Part shown: positions 39,781 to 53,700 of the stretch, piece after piece
Numbering within the stretch: position 1 is the first letter of the stretch
Layout: the number at the start of each line of letters is the position of its first letter
DNA from: Galeruca laticollis
Taxonomy: Eukaryota; Arthropoda; Insecta; Coleoptera; Chrysomelidae
Assembly: GCA_963921935.1 (NCBI GenBank)
Contig: OY998180.1
Coordinates: forward strand, 61,458,551 to 61,522,550
Length of the DNA: 64,000 nucleotides
Direction: 5' to 3'
Translations under genes and position numbers: made by a program
Notes under the pieces: generated by a model
Seen by the model: the letters and a program-made list of their open reading frames with translations, nothing else
What the model was told of the DNA's origin: nothing
Database searches by the model: none

Positions 39781-41282
39781 TAATATTCATTTTTAAAAAT
39801 AAATTTTAGTTTAATTTTATATCAATACAAATAAAATCGAATGTCCCTGTTTTGTTTTATTTCATTTACTGCTCCATACTTTTAAATCTAAAGAAACGTT
39901 TCCTATTTCATCGCGCTACTCTCATAATGAAATTACCACACAATAACTGTTTTCCTATTAAAACTATTATAAACGTAGATTAAATACTCCCGAAATGATC
40001 AATAGCTCTACACTGGTGTTCATCACCTAAGGAAAAAACTAATATAGCAGATAAGCTGTTAACGATGTTTACTTAACTGAAAGTTGTTACACCCACTTTT
40101 CCCGAAACTCAAACGGTAGACACTCCTAAACTATTAATTAAACCCTTACCCTAATCAAGCATGCCCCGAAACAATTGAAGAAACTCCACTAACAATCGCA
40201 ATAACTTCGTAGTTTGGACCCTTCAAATTACCTAAATTACCCGTTATCTAAAACTGCTTTATTAGGCAATGGAGAATAACATCGAATGTATGGAAATTAA
40301 AATACACTGTTAATAAAATCAGCACCTGTCATTTGCACGTTAAATAGAGATTATGATCAAATTTTATAACGAAAACAGGCTCATCGAGTTCATACATTGC
40401 TGTTGGGCATATTCATGACATTAACTCAGTTGTTAGGTGTGGTGTGGTTAGATCCAAATCTACTTTTGAAGACGAACTGCCGGACTTTTTTTATATTTAC
40501 GAGTTCTTATTACTAAAAGGTACTGAGAAGCATTAGATATTCATTATAAAAATATTACCACAGATAAAGAAAGCAGACTTCAACGTACAAGAAATTTCTT
40601 AGTGTAGTGTAGAAATTGGGATTCCGGAGTTATTTTCATTTTGTAAATAACAATTCCTATGTCTAAATTTACTGTATCAACAACCTTTACTTTATGGAAT
40701 CTACTCTTATTGTCCTTATAACTGTTTCGAAATAATTCCACTATATAATGAGAATTTGTATAATTAAATAATGGAATTATGTATATTAGGTCCAGTTTCA
40801 TTTATAACGATAGTATACTGCAATCTCTTAACCTAATTCTTTTCGTTTTTCAAAACACTTTTGGCGGGATAAGCCTAAGCCAGAGCAAACTTTGTGAGTC
40901 ATAGCTATTCTAGAGGTGTAAAATTATTGTACACACTACATAGCTGTAGATAATTCTTAAAATTAAGCAACAATCATTTTCGTTCAGCTTCACATCCGCA
41001 TTAAGTAATTGCGACGACGTCTTTGAAATATTTAAATCACAGTTTTTTATTTTTCTAACTAAACAGTTTTCACAGAAGCAAATAGAAAAGAGCCAAAAAC
41101 AGTTAATAACTAAAAAACGTGAAGTGCTGATTTTATTTTTTTATGCATTTTCATTTTAATTACAAGCTTCTCATCATTTTCCCTAGATTCGCGATTGTTA
41201 TATGTTTCAATAATCTGCTCATTGAAATATCGTGTTAAAAATAAACGGTTTTAAAGATTAAAACTAACTTTGCCGCACTGAA
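39781..41282. other. No supported gene
   Basis: AT-rich. 40515..40570 repeats the sequence at 29085..29140 (AGGTAC-GAGAAGCA-TAGATATTCATTAT), so it holds a dispersed-repeat piece. Nothing else recognised. Confidence 0.5.
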
Positions 41283-41665
41283 GTATACACTCCAGAGGCA
41301 GTATCGTGCTAACAAACCGAAATTTCTCCAAAAAAAAAACAAGAATGTAGAATATCTGGATTTATGGGACCCATTGTACTGGCTCTGGTGAGCTGAAAAT
41401 CAATAGGGTTCATCTGCGAGACGCCCTGAATAATATGCAATTATAAAATTGGTCACTTGTATACACTCCGGAGGTTCTATCGTGCTCACAAATCGAAATT
41501 TCTCAAAAAAGGACCAAAAATGTAGTATATCTGGATTTATAGGTCCAGTTGTAGTGGCTCTGGTGAGCTGAAAATCAATAGGGTTCATCTGTGAGACGCC
41601 CTTAACAATATCCAATCATAAAATGGGTCACTTGTAGACACTCCGGAGACTGTATCGTGCTAACA
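41283..41665. repeat. 176-bp tandem repeat (just over two units)
   Basis: Units begin GTATACACTCC at 41283 and 41459, with a third start GTAGACACTCC at 41634. Shared text includes TATCGTGCTAAC, CTGGCTCTGGTGAGCTGAAA and TCAATAGGGTTCATCTG. The minus-strand open frame over this block is a by-product of the repeat. The following 41666..42355 shows no gene. Confidence 0.85.
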
Positions 41666-42355
41666 GGACATAATTACAAAAAGTTGCCGACGACGACGAC
41701 GTACACACAGGATTTTTTTTCTAAAAACCCTTTTTTGTGTTTTTCTCACTGAAAAACGTAAAAATAACTCAAAAAAACATCGAAAACTCCAACTTATTTT
41801 GGGGTAAACCAATACTTTTCTCGCATCGTAGATAGTGTTGGCGAAAAAGTAATAAAGTGAACTGTATCAGAAATTTCCATCAACATTGTTTATTCATCTA
41901 AAAATCCATTAATTTACGAGTATAAGTGTAACCTAAATTACAATATAGCGGATAGTTAAATTGTTTTAACAGTGTATCTATTACCTCAAACGTCTTTATT
42001 ACACAATGGCGAATGGAAATAAAATGCCTAAATATACGGAGGTTAACCTCCGGCTAGTTTTCTGATAAAATCTGCTTCTAAAAACGGGGGTTAGCACGGG
42101 TATTAATCATATTTTAGACGTAGGATTAGGGTTTCAAGCCGTGATAAGATACGGTCTTTTTGACTCACGAAGAGGGGTTGCGTCTACCCCCAGGGGGTGA
42201 TAGATGTTGAAAAAGAGGAGAGAAAAGGACGCAAAGGAAGTATAGAAAAAGGGGATTTAAATGTGAGGCGAAACTATGACACACTTATACTGGGCTAACT
42301 AATAATTTGAGTTGATAACTTGAAAAAACGTGAAGTGAAATAATTTTTTTTAATA

Positions 42356-42712
42356 ATGATCAAGTTCGTATTATTTTTACTGTTCCTAGACTTTAACAGA
42401 GACAATATGATTAAAAGGGACATAATTCCACTTGGCACTGCCATTTCTTTGTTGAATCTAATATGTGAAATACAGAACGTAGTAAGATGGGCAATAAACA
42501 GGAGAAGAGAATGGAGACAGAATGCCATCCGACCGGTTAGTGAAAATTGCTAAAGAGAAACGACCAAACACGCCTCGACTGCCTGAACAATCACCCAAAA
42601 GATTATATGAAAGCTGGTCTTCATCATCTCAATTGTTTCTAGAGAAAACTTGAAGAAAACACAGGACGTAGACCTAACGTATGAAGAAGAAGAAGAAAAG
42701 ATACATTAATTA
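42356..42712 (+). pseudogene. LINE ORF2 C-terminal fragment
   Basis: IQNVVRWAINRRREWRQ followed in other frames by a Pro/Arg-rich tail and a GAAGAAGAAGAAGAAAAG run. The INRRREW segment is typical near the end of several insect non-LTR ORF2 proteins. Short and frameshifted. Confidence 0.45.
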
Positions 42713-45700
42713 GGCTTATTCTAGAGAAATGACATCTTAATTGATTTGTTTTATAGAAAGTAGTGAATTTAGTGCCGATACATTTATTTACGCATTGCAG
42801 TGCTGAGAAAATTGTCTCATGAATACTAAACTTTGGAAATGACAATATTTAGAAGGATAGTATAGTAGTTTTCAGTTCTTGCAACATACGAGTAAAGTAA
42901 AAGTAAACAGATGTTACTAACAAAGTATTAATAACATGGTCTAGGTATTTTTTTTCAGTTAAAATTATGGGAAACAAATGAAATTTTAAATTCGTGTACC
43001 GGAAAATTTGTTTCCGAAATAATTGAATAAAGTTCACAATAAAAAAGCTAATTTTCTGCTACGAAATCAATAGCTGATTTACAGCATTTATTAATAAACG
43101 ATACTATGAACATAACTCAGCTCCATCGACACAAGTACGCTATAGAATACCCAACCATGAGAAATCTGAGGAATCAATTACTTATAGCCATCGCGTGTTG
43201 AAATAAATTTTCGGCACCTATTAGTTTTCTAACTGCTGAAGTTGTTAAAGTAGAAAGTCTGTTCTTAAATCAGCTTGTACTAATAATTTTCTCCCGCATC
43301 TTGATTTAAACATTCAAATTCTCAATCAAAACTTTAAATATTAGAACTACGGTATGTATCACATACAAGAGCATTCTTAACGAAGTTCTTAATTATCAAG
43401 AAAGCATTTCTAACATAATGCAAATACTTGATCCTCTTTACCTACACTCCTTTAACCGGTATCAAAAGCCTTTAGGGTATATCGAACCAGTGACTGAAAA
43501 GGGACATGTATGTAAGCTGGCAAGTCTGATATGGATAACACAATTTTTTTTATTATACAATGCAACTTGTACATCTTCGTCTTAGTATTTAACTACTTTT
43601 AGAATACATCCGTAAATTTTGCACCTCATGACCCTTCATGTTTGGCCTTTATGGGTAATTTTTGAAATTACTTTTCGGCAAGTGTACTTCCTTTTCTCCA
43701 CATTTTTTAACGTTCTTTTCATGTGTTGTAATACTAGAAATTTTGCAGGGGTTGGCTTCGTTATATCTTTTATATTTGCTACATAGATTTATATTTGCAG
43801 GGTTATTTTTAAAAATGTAATAAAAATATAACAACTTTTAAATATACCTATATCCGAGTTCTATAAAAAAAACAATAAAAGTAGCTGTGTCGTTATTTTG
43901 CCAAGCTTTACATCTGTATAAGTAAAACGTATTACAAGTAGTTTTTAAAGTAATGTCAAGCAAGAACAAGAAGTATTAGAAATTGTATAACCGTTTTCTT
44001 TACTTTTTTACTAATCTTTATTAACTCTATCGCGCATATTGTAAATAGCTTGAGTAGTAGTTGTTCCTGATTGCATTCACAAATGTCGCAGGGATAAAAA
44101 AAACTATTTGTAGTAATTTTATTGAATATTCCCGATTTTGAAACATCTTGCTGCTCACTTCTCCTTTGACAGTAATAAACTAGATGTTGTGGTGTTTAAA
44201 GTAAAGGAAATATTAAAACTATTGAATTACTTCTCATACAAATATCGCCGTGATTTGCAACACACTTAATATTTCTACTATGCAAAAAGAGGCTGAAAAA
44301 GCGCAACGATATCATATGATCATAAAAGCTGAATATTAAATGAAAACTTATGCATTTTACGAGGACATTACTGGCATCATGATATCACTCTTAACCTTGC
44401 TTTTAACTCAGGTATTCTACTACATGTGCATTATAAATAGTACGTTTGTGTGCAATTATATAAACTAATTAAAATATTTTATAATAATATGTTTGTAGTA
44501 CATTAGAAAAACGAAAAAAACTGCTTCCACTCCCGGTGCTTCGCGATGGTACAATAACTTTATATATTAAACTCAACTTACAAAGGCGGAATTGGATTAA
44601 TGGGATCCGAGTATGGTTTCCTCTGTAAGATGAGCTTAGCATAATAAATTTTATGTAACAAATGAAGAGCCTACCAAGTTTTGAACTAGACCATTTTCAC
44701 CTAACGGAGAAGATCGATTTTTGGTAGTTTGGATTTCAGTCGGTATTTTCGGAACTGATTAGGTTAAAACGACAGGACTGAAATTGCAATATCCTATTCC
44801 CAGTCTGGAATTTTCCCTTATTTCTCCAACTTTACGGTCCCATAGTTTATCTCTTTGTCAATTAATAACAACTTCAGGAATTCACAACTTGACACGCACT
44901 TTATATAAGTTCGACAATCTTATTAAGGATCTCACCACTCGCACATTTAGTCGTTAATAGTTTTTCATGATATTTTAATTATATTAATTGTATATAATTG
45001 TTACCAATGCGCATTAAAATGTTTACCATTAATTTATAAGAAATTTATTGAGCGGCACTTCTAGAAGGTCAATTTTTTTAAAACGTCAAATCAATATATT
45101 TCTTCAAACTTTTCATTTATTTTTACTTCGAGTTTATTATTATTGAATCTATTTTTATAAATTTAATACAAAATGCAAACAAAGCATATAATATCTAGTT
45201 TAGCTGCTAACCCAGTTACTATTAAAAATTTATATAATCTTTCTCTCCAGCTCGAGTGCGGTATGTACACAAATGCGCGTCTTTACTCTTCCCACGCCGA
45301 CGGTACAGTTATTATAAAGACTTATTCATTATTAAGAAGTATGAGATTAGATAAATTAAAAGCAGTCATTAATTTTTCTGCAAGCAAAATTCCACACGTC
45401 AAAGATAATCATCTCATTGTTGTTCAATTATTATAATTGTGATAATTATTATTGATGTTACATGTTTCTCTAATGGCCCTTATCATATCGGTATTATTCA
45501 GTGTGTTGACTCATTAATATTACTGCCGAGTTAGATCAGGTATATTGGCTTACATCTACTTCTAATCGAATTGTTTTTGATAGGTATACATTAAAGAACG
45601 TAACTGTATACATCACAACGTATTTACGAGTTTTAATTGTGAAATAATGATTGTGTTTCATTTATCATTAACTTCCAGTTTCAGAGTTGATTGCTTAAAT

Positions 45701-45800
45701 AAGCGAAAGTTTTTTCACAATATAATTATCAACGAAGTGTTGTATACGATCTTAATTTGAAAAACTTGTCCACATGTCCTGATATGTAACTAGAGGTCTA
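42713..45800. other. No supported gene
   Basis: AT-rich. An 87-codon plus-strand frame at 45173..45436 starts with a good ATG context (ACAAAATG) but has no motif that I know; it could be a chance frame or a fragment. No other coding or repeat structure was noticed. Confidence 0.45.
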
Positions 45801-45804
45801 AAAC

Positions 45805-45870
45805 TATCGATAGTTGGTACTATCGATAATTTTCGATATATAGCGACTTAACTATCGATAACCATCGATA
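45805..45870. repeat. Cluster of TATCGATA palindromes
   Basis: TATCGATA at 45805, 45821 and 45853, plus ATCGATA at 45864 and TTTCGATA variants, within about 80 bp. It lies just beyond the 3' end of the hAT transposase gene, so it is a candidate subterminal repeat of that element. Confidence 0.7.
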
Positions 45871-46004
45871 GTTTTCGATAGTCAGGGAAAATTAATACAG
45901 AACATTGAATTTGAAAAAAAAAGAACAAATTAAAGCGAATCGGTTATTTATTTTTATACAAAAACACAAATATTTTTATAAAAGAACAAATTAAGGTAGA
46001 GCGG

Positions 46005-47765
46005 TTATTTATTTTTATGCAAAAACACAATCATGTTGACTTTGCCAGCTTTCAGCCTCGATCGCCGGTCGGAGATTACTAGCCCTTTAGAACTAAAAAT
46101 TCTCTCACTGTCCACCGAGGTAGCTGGAACGCAGAAATATTTTTTTGCTAACAAATTTAACGGATACAATTCGTTCCCTGTTGTCTATAACACAAAAAAT
46201 AAATTATCAATTACTCCTACTATTATTTATTTTACGTTTTGTCAATACCTTCCAAAATGCAAGAGGAGAGGTGTTATCTGGAGCATTTTTCCTTTCTAAG
46301 TATTGTCGTTTGATGATGATTACATCCGCTGTCACTGATTTCACTTTTTCCTCTAATCTTTGCTACGAAATTCCAAAAAGGGCTAAGCTCGAGCTGCTCA
46401 TATTGCTGTGTGCAGTCCAAGTTCACTGGTTCAGACGACGAGTTCCCAGCATTTTCATCCCTTTGGTTCGTTTGAGAAAGATTATGCATATCATTCTCAA
46501 GAAGTACAGCCTCTGCTGTGGTATTTTCTGCACTTCGAAATCCTTCTTTTTTGAACCGTGGATCCAAAATTGTTCCAAGTCCAGGTGCTGATCTCATTTC
46601 ATAAGGGACCAATATTTTCTCCACAGATGCCACCAGATTTCTACAAAAAGTTTTTCCTTCTTCCGTTGCCAAATTAGCCAAACATTGGTTCAGGAAATTT
46701 TGAATACCAAAAGTTATTGGTATTATTAGTGATATTGTCACATAGGCATTCCCTGCAAGTATGAATTTTTTTTATAAATGTACATATATACATTTTCATG
46801 AATCACATATTTTAATTATTTGAAGCTACACCTGAGATTTTTTTTGTTGCCTCTTAAAAACAACTTAAGACTTTCTCAATATCTCCCAAAATTGTCAGCT
46901 CATCAACTGAGAGAGGTTGAGGAGCCTTCCGCAATTTCAATAGAGCACGGCCTATAGCATCATTGGTTTGTAGTATCCTTTGAATCATCAAGAATGTACT
47001 GTTCCAACGGGTCTGGACCTCTTGAATAAGCTTGAGAGGTTCTCTGACATTCTGTTCCTTTAAAAATATGTCCATTGCCAATGGGCTACTTTTGAAAAAC
47101 GTCACAATATCCTTTGCTTTTTTTACAATATCATGAACCAGCTTGAGGTTGTCCTGCACTACCAAATTAAGAGTGTGTGCATAACAGGGTAAATGTTTGA
47201 TCTTCAGTAGACTACACATTTTAATTATGTTGGCTGCGTTGTCCGTTACTATGCAGATAATTTTGGCACTTATCTGCCATTCTTCAAATATATCTTTCAT
47301 TGTGTCTGCAAGATTTTCTGACGTATGATTTACCCCATTTGGTAAAGGCTTTGTGGACAAAACACGTGATTTCAAATTAAAATATTCATCCACATGGTGA
47401 CAGGTGACTGTAAGATATGATTCAATCGCAATAGATGTCCATGAATCTGTGGTTATTGCTACAAAGTCAACATTACGTAATTCATTTCGTAATTTTGAAT
47501 ATTCTTCTAAATACACTTCTTTGAGTATATTACCCAATATATAGGGACTTGGCAGTTTATATCTGGGATCCAACAAAGAAACCAACTTGTTGAATCCTGC
47601 ATCACTAACAATTGTAAAAGGTTGAAAATCGGAAGTTATCATGTCCAGAACTGCTCTGTCCAAACTTTTTTTTCCTTTGGGAAGAATCATCATAATACAC
47701 ATCTCGCTTAAAAAATGGACTGATAGATCTAACACTCTAACGTGCAGAGGTAGTAGTAGTAGCAC
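46005..47765 (-). pseudogene. hAT transposase (ZBED1-like), core and C-terminus
   Basis: Minus-strand parts: 47765..46832 (FQPFTIVSDAGFNKLV, FVAITTDSWTS with the first Asp, IVTDNAANI with the second, LPCYAHTLNLVVQD, VQTRWNSTF); 46752..46249 (YVTISLIIPITFGIQ, LDPRFKKEGF, PLAFWK); 46184..46005 (CVPATSVDSERIFSSKGLV, the hATC dimerisation block). Two short GT-AG introns (46831..46753, 79 nt; 46248..46185, 64 nt) join these in frame. One nonsense codon (TAA at 46856..46854) interrupts exon 1. The N-terminal BED finger is missing locally; a candidate is at 56345..56702. Confidence 0.85.
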
Positions 47766-47818
47766 TATAGTCTATATAGAAAGGACAAGGAGTAATAAAT
47801 CATTCATTTAAGTAGATT

Positions 47819-48620
47819 TCATAGACGTACCAAAATATATTTTAAGAGGGTATACCGTAAGGTACATTTTGTATTGAACGAATGAGTTGCAGCTATGCTA
47901 AAGAATATACGATTTAGGTCAGAGGTAACGGGATGTACTAATTTTAATAAAAAAAAGTGATAGAGGTAGAGGTCATTCGGAAGCAAAAAATGTAGTTCAT
48001 TATAAAAAAATTCTACAACTTCCTCAGGACTAAGATACATAATACCGAAATGTACTTTTAAGTATTCGCCAATTACAGAACCTTTCTGTCTGTACTCTTG
48101 TACCAAATGAAACTCCTGAATCTTACGAAACCAAGCTTGACAGAGATGAAATTTACAACCAAAAAGAATTTGATCTCTGCCAAAACATTCATATATAGCG
48201 TTATGAATGCTTAGTTCAAAATCTACTACGACTTCTTTAGGTTGAAAATTTAAGCCTACTTCTTTACATTTTTGTCAAATTTGAATATGTTTGACTTGAT
48301 TTGTCCGGCAGCAAACAAAAAACAAGAGGTACGTAATAGCCGTTTTTAAAACCATGAATGGTAAACATTTGGTAAAAAAGTTGGAACAGTATTTAAAAGT
48401 CCCATCCATCAAAATACAATCCGAATTACATAAAAAATTAAGGTTGGAAAAACAGGAGAACACAATAATTTTAAATACCTGGTCTGCTGTTAATAGAACT
48501 TCCTCTTCTCGGTTCGTTCGTAATTGTAATTCACGAACACTATTAAATACTTCTTCCTGATTTTTAGGCAATAGTGTAAGTGCATCAACATCCTTCCCCT
48601 AATCCCCCAAATATCGATCA
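47819..48620 (-). pseudogene. MULE-type transposase fragment
   Basis: Minus-strand text LMDGTFKYCSNFFTKCLPFMV, then, across a frameshift, VVDFELSIHNAIYECF and GCKFHLCQAWFRKIQE, matches the MULE (Mutator-like) transposase domain: D in DGTFK, D in VVDFE, and the CxFH block. Upstream LPKNQEEVFNSVRELQL also fits. At least two frameshifts or stops. It sits directly 5' of the hAT core on the same strand. Confidence 0.7.
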
Positions 48621-49170
48621 AAACAATCAAGATTTCTTCAAAATATTTAATTCAAGAAATCTTTGAAACCTTTCAGAAATATACATAATTCTATGGGCCT
48701 CCGATTTTATCTATTATAAACCCTAATGACTCTAATAGGATTAAACTAAATGGTTGCGGCACAGTTTGAACATTTCAGTAATCCTCAAATTGATACAAGT
48801 CAGGTAAAATTTTATTTTGTGGCAGAGTTCGGATATTCCCGTTTATTCATAATATTTTTTATTTGTATTACTCCTATATGTAGTGTTTGGGGAATTTTTC
48901 TCAGAAATTTTAAATGGCAAGTGGCCTACTGTAATCGGCTTAATACGATTACACCTATTTACAGATTATTCGATTATTGACAGGGATTTTCCAAACAACC
49001 CAGTTTTCTTAGAAACATTATCGGGAATATTATTTTAAAAGAAAGTAGGTACATTAAATCAGTACTTAGTATTAGTTCTCTGAGTAAAGTTGTATGGTTG
49101 TCATAATATTGTAAACAGTTGGAATATATTTAAAACATTTGTTGAATGTTAATTGTGCAAGTACCAAACA
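48621..49170. other. Spacer, no gene
   Basis: AT-rich sequence between the MULE fragment and the next transposase. It may include terminal sequence of either element; no inverted repeat was resolved. Confidence 0.4.
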
Positions 49171-50508
49171 ATGTCGATAAGCCAAGGACCATCTAAACGA
49201 CCAAAAACAGGTCCATTATCTTTAAATGAAAAAACTCTGATATTGAATTGTTATATATCATTGAAAAACAAGGATCCAAGTGCAAGTGTTGATGATATTG
49301 TGGAATTAACGGCTGCTATGTTGTGTGTTGCTAAATCAACAATTTATAGATTACTAAAAGAAAGCAAGAATGGAACTCTTCAACCCTCTAAAACTCCTTC
49401 AGGCCGAAAACCAATTGAGATCGATGAGTCATTAAAACAAAGACTAAGGCGTAAAGTCCATGGATTTTACTTACGAAAGGAAATTCCAACAATTGACAAA
49501 ATTATGACATCAGTGCAAGAAGATACGGACTATCCAAAATTCTCCAGAATGACATTATGCAAACTTTTGAAAGATGTGGGTTTCAGATATACAAAACATA
49601 ATAGAAAATCTCTCTTGATAGATAAACCGGAAATAGTTTTTTGGAGAAGAGACTATTTAAGAAGCATTCGACATGCCAGAGAACAAAATTTGAAAATCTT
49701 CTACTTAGACGAAACATGGATAAATGCTGGATATACAGTTTCCAAATCTTGGCAAGATGAAAACATTAAAAGCGGAAGGCAGGCATTCGTGGAAGGTTTG
49801 TCGTTAGGTTTGCAGCCACCATCTGGAAAAGGAAAAAGACTTATCATTGTCCATGTTGGAAGTTCTGAAGGTTTTGTTGATGGTGGATTATTAACTTTTA
49901 TTTCAAAACGCACGGGGGACTATCGCGAAGATATGAATGGGGATGTCTTCGAGGAATGATTTGATCAAATGTTGGATCTGATTCCAAAAGGGGCTGTTAT
50001 TGTTATGGACAACGCAAGTTACCATTCACGGTTACGAGAAGCATTGCCCACAAGTCGTTGGCGTAAAGCAGAGCTTTTGGAGTGGCTTATTTCGAAAAAT
50101 ATTAAGTTTCCAAAAGATCCACTAAGGAAAGAACTTTACAGAATTGCAAAAATGAACAAGAATAAATACAAAACCTACATTGTAGAAGAAATGGCTTCTT
50201 CTCGTGGTATATCAGTTCTTCGACTTCCCCCTTATCATTGTGAACTTAATCCCATAGAATTAATATGGGCTCAGGTAAAGGGGGAAGTTGGAAAAAAAAA
50301 TACTACTTTTAAAATAAACGATGTTGTGAAATTGTTTGAGAGTGCTGTAAGTCATGTGAGTAAGGAAAATTGGACAAACTGTATCGAGCATGTTATCAAA
50401 GTAGAGGCAAATATGTGGAAAATTGACAATATTTGTGATGATTTAATCGACCCTATTATTATTAATGTCAACAACGATTCTTCCTCTTCCGAGTCGAATA
50501 TAGAATAA
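49171..50508 (+). pseudogene. Tc1/IS630-like DDE transposase with one stop
   Basis: 445 codons in a single frame interrupted once by TGA at 49957..49959. Start at the ATG at 49171 (MSISQGPSKRP); upstream in-frame sequence lacks ATG. The helix-turn-helix (DDIVELTAAMLCVAKSTIYRLL) is followed by a second DNA-binding region (FSRMTLCKLLKDVGFRY), catalytic Asp in IFYLDETWIN, second Asp in AVIVMDNASYHS, and Glu in LNPIELIWAQVK. The tail is Ser/Asp/Glu-rich (DSSSSESNIE). The stop replaces a position that is Trp in relatives as far as I recall (TGG to TGA). Otherwise intact, so recently inactivated or sequence error. Confidence 0.85.
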
Positions 50509-50706
50509 AATGTAAGTAATAAATGTATTCCAATAATTATTTCTTTTCATTTTTTATTATATTATATTTTTTTTTTATTCATAATTAACGTGCTCGGCTA
50601 CTGTGGCCACTTGCACAGGTGCGATTACAAGATTAACAATAAAATTTTTATAAGGTTCATTCATTCGATATATATATATATATATATACACAATTACACT
50701 ATTGTT

Positions 50707-53700
50707 CTATAGTTTATGGAAAAGTTGCACATCTTTGAGAAACTGGAGAAGGTAGGTAATTTGTACCGAGTTATTTAGGACGTCTTTGTAGTTCTGGCTA
50801 AGCTGAAACTGTAGTCTTTGGGTGGCATATTCCGGACACTCCGTCAAGATATGTTTTATGGTTAGGTTGGAGTTGCAGCTGGAGCAAACGGGTCTGGAGG
50901 TATTAGACATTAGGTATCCATGGGTAAGTTTTGAATGACCTATTCTAACTCTTCTCACCACAACTAAATCATGCCTTGAGAGGCCAGCAAAACAACATGG
51001 TTGAGGATGACCTATCGAGTGCTGTATTTGGCGTAAGGATGTGCCGGCAGAGTCCCAATTCTGCTGCCATGTTACTTTGGCTTTTGTTTTAAAATGTGAT
51101 TTTAAATCCTTACAAATTGTGAGATTGTCGGTGACGGTAAATTTAGAAGCAGTTTTTGCCTGTTGGTCTGCAAGTTCGTTGCCTACGATGCCAATGTGGG
51201 AAGGTAACCAAATAATAGTAACTTCTATTTTTAGGGAAGTGATAAGTTGGTAGGAATCATGGATAGATTGGACAATAGGATGTTCGATAAATATATTTTG
51301 GATGGATGAAATTGAAGCTAGTGAATCTGTGCATATGGCAACGTGCTTATAAGGTGGGGAGATGGAATTGATGGCCAAGAGTATGCTGAATAGTTCGCCT
51401 GTGTGGATGCTACAGGTTGATGGGATTAGGGAAGATTTGATAGAAGTTCGTGTTGATGTAACAGCGCAGCCTACTCCTGTTTCATTTTTGGATGCATCAG
51501 TGTATAAAACTAAGTCATAGTCACAGTTAGTTAATATTTCATTAAAAGCATTTTTTATTAATTGTTTGGGTGTTGTGTGTTTGTCGTATCTCATGAGCGA
51601 TGTGTTAAATTTAGGAATGTTGATAGTCCATGGAGGAGTAGAGGGGATAGGAAGAGGACTTGTATGTGAAAGGTTAACGCCGTCTAGTAGCTGCGATAAA
51701 ATCAGAGAGATCGGTTTTATTATTGGTATGGTTGAGGAGTTGTGTGGATTGTTAGAAGTTGATGTAAATAGAGGGTAGACAGGATTGTACGGGTTAGACG
51801 ATACAGAGGCAGCATAAGAAAGCAGAAGTTGGCGTCGTCTAATCCAAAGCGGAGGCTCATTAGCTTCGCAATAAAGGCTTTCTGCAGGGCTAGATCGAAA
51901 AGCTCCAAGACAAAGACGTAAAGCTGTATTATGCACCGAGTTTAAAAGGTCGAGGTCTGATTTAGTGGCACAGATATATATGTGACAACCATAATCTAAT
52001 TTTGAACGAATAAGGGCCCTGTATATTTTAAGAAGAGAATTTTCGTCTGCTCCCCAGTGGTAATGCGAGAGTGTTTTAATAATGTTCATTCTTTTGAAGC
52101 AGTCGCCTTTGATTTCTCGAATATGTTGTTTCCAGTTGAGACGAGAGTCAAATGTTAGGCCTAGTATTTTACAGTGATCCACGACGGGAAGATGTACGTT
52201 ATTAATGAAGATACTAGGAGATTGTGAGGGTGGTCGTCTACCAAATTTAATAATTTTAGATTTTGTTTGCGAAAAAGTTAATCCTAAGTGACTTACTTTT
52301 TTACTTAGGGTGTTTACTGCTGACTGAATTAGATTAGATGTAGTCGTCATAGACATGCCATGACTGTAAACAACTAGATCGTCTGCATATAAGGCATACT
52401 TGATGGGAGGAAGGAGATCAGAGCAAAGATCGTTGATAGCCAGATTGAATAGAGTGGGGCTTATAACCGACCCTTGGGGAACTCCATCCCTCTGGCCATA
52501 GGTTGACGAGAAAATACCATTAGCAAAGACTTTGAATGATCTTGAAGATAGGAAATTTTGAATAAAATGGTATATGTGTCCGGAGATATTAAGTAACGTT
52601 AATTTATTTAGTATTGACTGTCTGCTAACAGTGTCAAAAGCGCCGTCAATATCGAATATAGCTGCAATGACTTCTTGTTTTCTGTTTATTGCCCCAGAGA
52701 TATGAGATTGAAGAAGGACTAGGTTGTCTTGAGTCGATCTATTACGTCGAAATCCTGATTGTTCTTTTGAGATAACATTATATTTATCAAGAAACCAGAG
52801 GAGCCGCTTATTAACCATCTTTTCTAATAATTTACACATAGTACAAGTTAGTGATATAGGTCGGAAAGAGTTTGGAGAGGTAGTAGCCTGTTCAGGTTTT
52901 TTAATGGGAATTATCGTAGATGTCCGCCATAGGCTAGGGAATTGGTTGGTGGACCATATTAAATTGTAAATTTCTAGGAGCTTACTTAAGCCTATGTTGG
53001 AAAGTTTTTTTAGAAATATATACGGGATGTCATCAGGACCAGAGGCAGTATTTTTGCAGCTATTGAGAGCTAAGGAAATTTCTGAGTAAGAGAATGGGCA
53101 GTTAAGAGAAGTAATATCTCGAGATTTTGACACAGTACATGGGGAAGGAGCTTTATCTGAATAAGTAAGTGTAGAATTAACTTTACTTTGAAATTTTAAT
53201 TCAAAGGTTTTTGCCAGTATATTGCCGATTTCTTCATTTTTATTGACTACTGTATTATTATAGATAAGACAGGGAATTTTGAAATACGAATTGTTTCCTT
53301 GTATTTGCCTAATTTTATTCCAAAGTTGGGAGGGATTTGTGTTCACATTTATGGAGGATACATAATTTCTCCAGGAATATTTTTTACATTGTTTTACGAT
53401 ATAACGTGTTTTGGCTCTGGTTCTTTTGAGATTAGTAAGATTTTCTTGTGTCTTATGCCTACGATACATATTTAGTGCCATTTTTTGTTGATTTATTGCA
53501 CTTGCACAGCAGGAGATCCACCATGACACTGTTTTTTGTTTATGTGAAATAATATTTTTACCAATATGCAGACTGGCAGCTGAAAGTATAGCATCTGTAA
53601 TTTTTAGGATGTTATCGTTCATATTATCTGAGAAAGATAATGCAGATAAGTTGGTTTCAGATTGAGACGTATAACTAGTCCAGTCGGCAGTGTTTAAGCG

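Noticed and set aside
41400..41615. 71-codon minus-strand frame
   Set aside because: It is contained in the 176-bp tandem repeat.
41283..41665. CRISPR-like array
   Set aside because: Long ~176-bp tandem units without short palindromic repeats and unique spacers; satellite-type repeat in a eukaryotic context.
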